A DNA stretch of 64,000 nt from Sinorhizobium glycinis. GTDB taxonomy: Bacteria; Pseudomonadota; Alphaproteobacteria; Rhizobiales; Rhizobiaceae. A program made the position numbers and the translations under genes. The notes under the pieces were generated by a model. The model did not search any database and had not been told where the DNA came from. It saw only the letters and a list, made by a program, of their open reading frames with translations. Of the stretch, positions 59,507 through 64,000 are shown one piece after another. Location: positions 558,001-622,000 of the forward strand of contig NZ_LPUX01000064.1 in assembly GCF_001651865.1 (NCBI RefSeq), given 5' to 3'. Numbering within the stretch: position 1 is the stretch's first letter; every line of letters starts with the position of its first letter.

Positions 59507-60295
59507 ATGCGCAAGTACCTGACTGCCACATTGTTGATCGTAGTCGCGATCGGGCCTGCTTCGGCTCTTGACGTCGGCCTCGGCGCCCAAGTCGGCGGTA
59601 TCGGGATCGGCGCAGGTGTGGGGGTTGCCAATGGCGGCGCCTCGGCAGGGGTCGGCACGAGTGTTGGCGGCGTAGGCGGAGCGGAAGCTGGAGCCTCGGT
59701 CGGCACGACTGGGGGATCGAGCGTCGGAGTGAGCGGCAACGTCGGCGGAACAAGTGGCGGCATATCGGGGGGGTCCGGGGTTGCTTCAGGGAGTTCGACG
59801 GCCGGTTCGAGTTTGTCGAGCGGTGGGAAAGCGGGCACTGGCACGGGGAATGGTCCAGGGGGCTCGCTCGCAGGAGCCGGATCACGAGGGAGCGGCGCTG
59901 CCCACGCGATCACCCGCATTGCACCGGCAATGGCGGACCGATCACCCATCGTTCTGCCACGCATCCTTTGGCCATTGACGGCGAAGCGCGCCGAATACGA
60001 GCGCGGTGAATGGGGCTACCCTTCAGGGCTCCTGGCGCCATTGGCGGCGATTCCGGGTACCCCAAAGGCCGTGGTTCGCGCCTGCCGACGGGCGATTGCG
60101 TCGGCTGCGTCGCCCCTTGGCGCCGTGCGCGTAAGTGCGGCGAGCGCCGGTCCGCTGCTCCGCCACCGCAGCGGTGCGCTTACGGCCCCGCTGGCCGTGC
60201 GCATAGATTATGCCGTTCAAGGCGACATCCAGGCCCGCCAGGCGCGAATCCGCTGTCGCCTCGACCCGTCCGGCAGGGTCGTCGCCGTGAGCTAA
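59507..60295 (+). CDS. Secreted Gly/Val/Ser-rich protein with conserved C-terminal domain
   Basis: 262 aa. Signal peptide MRKYLTATLLIVVAIGPASA. Residues 21-125 are low-complexity Gly-rich with irregular GG-V-G and SGG repeats. A globular C-terminal region (about 160-262) includes VVRACRRAIASAASPLGAVR and APLAVRIDYAVQGDIQARQA. I do not recognise a named family. It is probably periplasmic or exported. It follows the coiled-coil gene after 48 bases and may share its transcript. Confidence 0.72.
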   Translation: MRKYLTATLLIVVAIGPASALDVGLGAQVGGIGIGAGVGVANGGASAGVGTSVGGVGGAEAGASVGTTGGSSVGVSGNVGGTSGGISGGSGVASGSSTAGSSLSSGGKAGTGTGNGPGGSLAGAGSRGSGAAHAITRIAPAMADRSPIVLPRILWPLTAKRAEYERGEWGYPSGLLAPLAAIPGTPKAVVRACRRAIASAASPLGAVRVSAASAGPLLRHRSGALTAPLAVRIDYAVQGDIQARQARIRCRLDPSGRVVAVS

Positions 60296-60670
60296 GGTCG
60301 GCGCTGCGATGAATTCGAGATGCCTCAGTCAGCGTTGCTGCGGCGCAGAGGGTCACGTGACATGTCTTCGTTCGGTTTTCCAGCTCGTCGTCCGTGGCCC
60401 TTTGCCGCCGATGGAGGGGGACTGCAGGAGATAAGACCTTGGTCTGATCAAGACTGGGCGAACGTCCGGGGCTATCGAGGGAAAGGTCCAATGTCGCTGG
60501 ATGTGGAAAGCCGTGGGTTGACGATTGGTTTGCGTCGTGAGCAAGGTGTCCCAAGATAAGGCGAGCATGAGAAAGTTGCCGATTTCGCTCGACTCCACGG
60601 AGTCCGACATCAGCCGGCCACGCCTCCTCGACGTGTTTGGGTAAGCCACTGTCAGGCGAATGGTGCGCCA
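60296..60670. other. Intergenic region upstream of a Gly/Asn-rich protein gene
   Basis: No convincing gene. A short frame at 60567-60644 (25 codons) is probably chance. It contains a perfect hairpin GACTCC-AC-GGAGTC at 60591-60604, overlapping AGTCCGAC at 60601, a motif also found before the paralogous gene at 63438. Confidence 0.4.
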
Positions 60671-61132
60671 ATGATTTTTTTAATCGGCAAAGTGAACACC
60701 AGCGGGCGCAAGCTCGTCGCGGCGCTATGCACCGTGGCGATCGGCTTTGCCCTTGCCAGTCTTCCCTTCAAGATCACCATCTCCGGTTCCACCCTCGAAC
60801 TTGCTGCCCAAACCGCCTTTGCCAAGAACGGCAACAGTGGAAACGGAAATGGCGGCGGCAACGGCAATGGCAATGGTGGCGGGAACGGCAATGGGAAGGG
60901 CGGCGGCGGTTCAAGCAACAGCAGTTCGAGCAGCAGTTCGAGCGGGACCAGCGCAAAGAGCACGACGCTCCGGGAGCTTTTCGGCTCGGTCTTGAGAATC
61001 CGCCATGTCGAAGGAATAAGCGAAGAGATCAAGGACGGCCGTTACATCATGAAAGACGCGCGCGGACGCACTATCGTGAACCGACGCGCGACATCGGCCG
61101 ACCAGAAGCGGCTCCTATCCCTCATTGACTGA
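60671..61132 (+). CDS. Secreted Gly/Asn-rich low-complexity protein, first paralogue
   Basis: 153 aa. Hydrophobic N-terminus (about 13-32) and a putative cleavage near QTAFAK, then a repetitive tract of Gly, Asn and Ser (about 52-95, NGNGGGNGNG followed by a Ser run), then a conserved C-terminal domain (about 98-153, TTLRELFGSVLRIRHVEGIS to the end). The FAK-Gly/Asn junction and repeat are shared with the gene at 63438. The ribosome-binding site is weak, so the exact start is uncertain (a GTG at 60692 is possible). Its 3' end overlaps that of the convergent response regulator by 11 bases. Confidence 0.7.
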   Translation: MIFLIGKVNTSGRKLVAALCTVAIGFALASLPFKITISGSTLELAAQTAFAKNGNSGNGNGGGNGNGNGGGNGNGKGGGGSSNSSSSSSSSGTSAKSTTLRELFGSVLRIRHVEGISEEIKDGRYIMKDARGRTIVNRRATSADQKRLLSLID

Positions 61133-61769
61133 GCGGGCGGTCGAGCGCGTCGCGCAATACCATCGCGGCCTCGGTGCGGTTGGCCACGCCGAGCTTTGCC
61201 ATGATCTGCGTCATGTGGTGCTTGATGGTTTTTTCATGAAGGCTGAGCTTTCGCGCCACCTGCTTGTTGCTCATGCCTGACGCCACAAGATTGAGAACTT
61301 CCCGCTCCCGGGTGGTGAGGTCGTGGATCAGGTCGAATTTGCTGACAGGCGCCGGCGCACTATTGGACAGGAGCTTGGCCGACAGTGTCGGAGCCACGTA
61401 GCTCTCGCCGGACGCCACCGTCCGGATGACATCGGCCAGCGCTCTCGACCCGATCCCTTTGAGGACATAGCCCTTGGCGCCGCCCTGCAATGCGGCCTTG
61501 ACGTCGTCGCCAGCCTCGGAAACGGTCAGCATGACGATTTTCTGCGATGGAGCGATCTGAAGGATAAGCGGGACGGCCTCCAGCCCGCTGCCCGGCATGG
61601 AGATATCGAGCAGCATCACGTCGGGGGACAGATTCTCGGCGATTCTCAGCGCGTCGTCGCGCGAGCCCCCCTCCGCTATGATTTCGAAGCCGTCGATCTC
61701 CGACAAGCTTCTCGTCACGCCTTCTCGGAACAGAGGATGATCGTCGATCACCGCAACGCGAATTGTCAT
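61122..61769 (-). CDS. NarL/FixJ-type response regulator
   Basis: 215 aa. The receiver is intact: acidic pair Asp9-Asp10 (VAVIDDHPLFREG), phosphoacceptor Asp55 (DVMLLDISMPG) and Lys in GYVLKGIG. The LuxR-type helix-turn-helix (about 150-205, LTTREREVLNLVASGMSNKQ) is present. Its ATG overlaps the kinase stop (ATGA at 61766-61769). It should act on genes near the kinase, perhaps the two flanking Gly/Asn-rich protein genes. Confidence 0.9.
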   Translation of the reverse strand: MTIRVAVIDDHPLFREGVTRSLSEIDGFEIIAEGGSRDDALRIAENLSPDVMLLDISMPGSGLEAVPLILQIAPSQKIVMLTVSEAGDDVKAALQGGAKGYVLKGIGSRALADVIRTVASGESYVAPTLSAKLLSNSAPAPVSKFDLIHDLTTREREVLNLVASGMSNKQVARKLSLHEKTIKHHMTQIMAKLGVANRTEAAMVLRDALDRPLSQ

Positions 61770-63208
61770 GCCTGCCCAATCTCCTCGATCCCGAGCGACA
61801 TCCGGACAACCGTACCCGGAGCGGCCGCGTTCAGTTCAAATGTACCACCAATACTTTCTATCCGCTCCCTCAGGCCGGCAAGCCCGAGGTTGGTGGGCCT
61901 TATCTTGCCCGGATCGAAACCGGGCCCGCCATCGGCCACCTCGATCCACACCCTGTCGCCGTCGATGCTCTGGACGACACGCTGCCCGACGCCTCCGCCG
62001 TGCCGATAGGCATTGTTCAGCGCTTCCTGCACGAATCGGTATATGCATATCTTCGCCGACGGGGAAAGGTGGCGGGGCGGCCGCGACAGCGACAAATCCA
62101 CCGCCGAGCCGGTTCGCTGCCTGTGCGCGTGAACGCAGCGCTCGAGGATCTCCGGGAGGCTCGCGCTTTCGATCTGCGGCAGGACCAGCCCATTGCAGAG
62201 GGTCCGGATCTCATGCATCGCCTCGTCGAGGCTTGCCTTGATGGCGGCAACCTCGCGCTCGCGTTTTTCCGCCGCCACAATGGGATTCATCACCGCCTCG
62301 CTGTCCAGCCGCAGCGAGGCATAGGCGAGGAGCTGCGCCGGGCCATCGTGCAAATCCGCGCCGATGCGTCTGAGCATCTGCTCGTTGAGCGCCGTGGCGC
62401 GCTGCGACGCCTGCTGCAGGCGGCCGCGAAGCGTCTCGTTCTGCGCCAGCAGCGCGGACAGCTCGTCGATGCGCTGCTTGAGGGCGAGGCGTTGCTTCTC
62501 GATGGTTCTGCTGCCGCGCAGCACGATTGCGGAAAGCACGATGAAGAACGCCAGCGTAAAGCCCGCGACGGCCAGCCACGTCAGGAGCCGCGCCCGATGC
62601 AAGCTGAGCTGGAAGTCATGGGCAATCTCATGGAATTCCGAAACGGCGACGACCTGTCCCGACCAGGGCTGCAGCACCGGGTTGTAGATTTCGAGGAGCG
62701 GCTGATTGGCCGAACGCTCGGTCTCGTTGTCCAGATCGTCGACCGGCTTGAACTGGGCGACCATCTGGCCATCGAAGGCTGCCTTCAACTCGGGACTGGG
62801 TGTGAACCGCTTTCCGACCATGTCCTCTTCGTTCGCGTAGAGGATCGTGCCGTCCGACCGCCAGAGACGGAATGCCAGCACGCGGTTGCCAAGCGCGCCC
62901 TGTCCAAGCGTCTCATCCAGCGCACGCGAGACGGCGTCGTCCAGAACTTCGGTCGTCTGCATGTCCGGCAGGAGCGGCGCAATGACGCTGTCGACGTAGA
63001 GCGCCGTCGTTGCCGCCGAGTTTCGGGTGACGGCGTCCTCTATGAGACTGGTGACGAATGCGCCGACCACCAGCATCGCTGAGACGGCGACTATGCCGCC
63101 GGCCGTCAGGAACTGCTTCGCCAAAGGCTGCGCGTTCCATCGTGTGATCAAGTCTCTGGCGCGCACGACAAATCTCGGGCTTGTCCGCTCGATTCGCTGG
63201 CGGCACAT
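61766..63208 (-). CDS. NarL-family sensor histidine kinase
   Basis: 480 aa from the ATG at 63208; an ATG at 63331 would add 41 basic residues and neither has a clear ribosome-binding site. Transmembrane segments lie at about 33-51 and 209-230 and flank a periplasmic sensor of about 155 residues. A coiled coil (230-275) precedes the phosphoacceptor motif (His287 in ADLHDGPAQLLAYASL) and the HATPase domain (RFVQEALNNAYRHGGG, VADGGPGFDPGK, LGLAGLRERIESIGG). It overlaps the response regulator. The signal is unknown. Confidence 0.88.
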   Translation of the reverse strand: MCRQRIERTSPRFVVRARDLITRWNAQPLAKQFLTAGGIVAVSAMLVVGAFVTSLIEDAVTRNSAATTALYVDSVIAPLLPDMQTTEVLDDAVSRALDETLGQGALGNRVLAFRLWRSDGTILYANEEDMVGKRFTPSPELKAAFDGQMVAQFKPVDDLDNETERSANQPLLEIYNPVLQPWSGQVVAVSEFHEIAHDFQLSLHRARLLTWLAVAGFTLAFFIVLSAIVLRGSRTIEKQRLALKQRIDELSALLAQNETLRGRLQQASQRATALNEQMLRRIGADLHDGPAQLLAYASLRLDSEAVMNPIVAAEKREREVAAIKASLDEAMHEIRTLCNGLVLPQIESASLPEILERCVHAHRQRTGSAVDLSLSRPPRHLSPSAKICIYRFVQEALNNAYRHGGGVGQRVVQSIDGDRVWIEVADGGPGFDPGKIRPTNLGLAGLRERIESIGGTFELNAAAPGTVVRMSLGIEEIGQA

Positions 63209-63437
63209 CGTTGGGTAGAGCCGATAAAGTACCGCCTCCGGTAGGCGGGTCAATGGCTGCCCGCGCTCGCGATAGTCGGTCGGACCTTTTGTGGCCGGTC
63301 TATCAGACCTAAGTCCGAGGTGCCAGCGCAATAGTCCGACGGCTGTGGCGCCGCGGCGGCGTGCAAGCTACGGTCGCTTTGGTTTGAAATTCGAAGCTCC
63401 CGTTGACGGGGGCGAGCATGACCCAAAGGAGGCCCAC
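63209..63437. promoter_or_regulatory. Divergent promoter region with repeated AGTCCGA motifs
   Basis: This gap separates the kinase gene from the divergent Gly/Asn-rich gene. AGTCCGAG (63312-63319) and AGTCCGAC (63333-63340) are directly repeated, with the inverted GGTCT-atc-AGACC at 63297-63309. AGTCCGAC also occurs before the other Gly/Asn-rich gene. These are candidate sites for the neighbouring response regulator. Confidence 0.35.
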
Positions 63438-64000
63438 ATGGCTGTTTCCAAGGCAATCGGTCGGAGCGTCGTTGCGCTGGCCATCGCGATCGCGCCCGTA
63501 GCAAGCGTCACCTTCGGCACTGCCGGAATTGCTTTCGCCAAAGGCGGTAACGGCGGCGGTAACGGCGGCGGCAACGGTGGTGGAAATGGCGGCGGCAATG
63601 GCGGCGGTAACGGAGGAGGCCACGGAGGCGGCCAGAGCAAGGCGCATTCCGGCAGCGGCAAGCAGGACAAGGCGCGGGCCGGCAAGAGCAATGGCGACAA
63701 CCTCCTGAAGTCGCTCTTTTCGCGCGGCACCAAGTCGAAGAAGACGATCAAGGCAGGAAAGCCGGCGAAAACCGGAAACGTGGCCGCGGGCAAGCCCAAA
63801 AGCATCGAGCCCGAAAAAGCCAAGCTGGGCTCCGGGTTCAGTTCGCTGAACAGGAATTATCACGCCTATCTCAACTCCAACGATCCCCGCATGGCGGCGA
63901 TCTCGGCCTATGCGATCGCCTATGCCGAGTTCGAGGCGGAGAATGGCCCCGACGCTGTCCCGACCGATCCTGCCTTGGGCGACGAAGCACTCCGCGAGGC
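63438..64000 (+). CDS. Secreted Gly/Asn-rich low-complexity protein, second paralogue (runs off the window)
   Basis: 187 codons to the right edge, no stop. AAAGGAGG lies 5 bases before the ATG. Signal peptide (about 1-34, ending near GIAFA) is followed by KGGNGGGNGGG-type repeats (35-65), a Lys/Ser-rich linker (66-100) with LLKSLFSRGTKSKK, and a conserved domain including FSSLNRNYHAYLNSNDPRMA. The layout is close to the protein at 60671. It is divergent from the sensor kinase. The protein is probably cell-surface or secreted; the role of such GGN-repeat proteins is not known. Confidence 0.75.
   Translation, partial: MAVSKAIGRSVVALAIAIAPVASVTFGTAGIAFAKGGNGGGNGGGNGGGNGGGNGGGNGGGHGGGQSKAHSGSGKQDKARAGKSNGDNLLKSLFSRGTKSKKTIKAGKPAKTGNVAAGKPKSIEPEKAKLGSGFSSLNRNYHAYLNSNDPRMAAISAYAIAYAEFEAENGPDAVPTDPALGDEALRE

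Noticed and set aside
60567..60644. 25-codon small frame before the Gly/Asn-rich gene
   Set aside because: Weak ribosome-binding site, overlaps a hairpin and no recognisable feature.
63533..63630. GGC/GGT-rich repeat as possible CRISPR or minisatellite
   Set aside because: It encodes a GGN-repeat in frame within a gene with a signal peptide; no spacers.

Overview
The window looks like a rhizobial secondary replicon, most likely Sinorhizobium/Ensifer and resembling the pSymB chromid. The support is a lac operon beside an agp/agaL alpha-galactoside operon, a thiC-thiO-thiS-thiG-thiE operon behind a TPP riboswitch, moc-type oxygenase genes, RIME-like palindromic repeats, GGAAC-N18-TT (EcfG/RpoE2-type) promoters, and dense high-GC catabolic operons each with its own regulator. 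This assignment comes from recognised gene order and family, not from a database search. I saw no rRNA, tRNA, CRISPR array, prophage or insertion sequence.

Layout. (1) 1-7644: minus-strand lactose operon (lacE-lacF-lacG-lacZ, the last running off the left edge), its LacI-type regulator lacR, and the AraC-type agpT. (2) 7843-17060: plus-strand alpha-galactoside operon of two GH4 hydrolases flanking an oligopeptide-type ABC importer (agaL1-agpA-agpB-agpC-agpD-agaL2). (3) 17145-18446: two stress genes, each with an EcfG-type promoter, separated by a RIME-like repeat. (4) 18511-23699: malonate module matA-matB-matC with divergent GntR regulator matR. (5) 23706-28478: thiamine biosynthesis operon under a TPP riboswitch. 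(6) 28593-35672: moc-like operon (regulator, di-iron hydroxylase, Rieske ferredoxin, periplasmic binding protein, ferredoxin reductase, TIM-barrel isomerase, glutathione-dependent formaldehyde dehydrogenase); this fits oxidative O-demethylation of a methylated inositol or rhizopine, with formaldehyde cleared by the last gene. (7) 35833-39600: SAM/cyclase/AAA/TPR protein plus an NTF2-like protein. (8) 40037-50506: a quaternary-amine importer joined to all four enzyme families of hydroxyproline catabolism, but with a proline-racemase homologue lacking the second catalytic Cys. (9) 50798-57799: single regulators and enzymes (patatin, degenerate-receiver LuxR, LysR with an SDR lacking Tyr/Lys, methyltransferase, second cyclase) and a LysR remnant. 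(10) 58058-64000: cell-surface or secreted low-complexity proteins, two of them Gly/Asn-rich paralogues flanking a two-component system.

The most interesting regions are the variant hydroxyproline/betaine cluster, the moc-like demethylation operon and the Gly/Asn-rich protein/two-component locus. Functions are inferred from motifs and gene context; no similarity searches were run.
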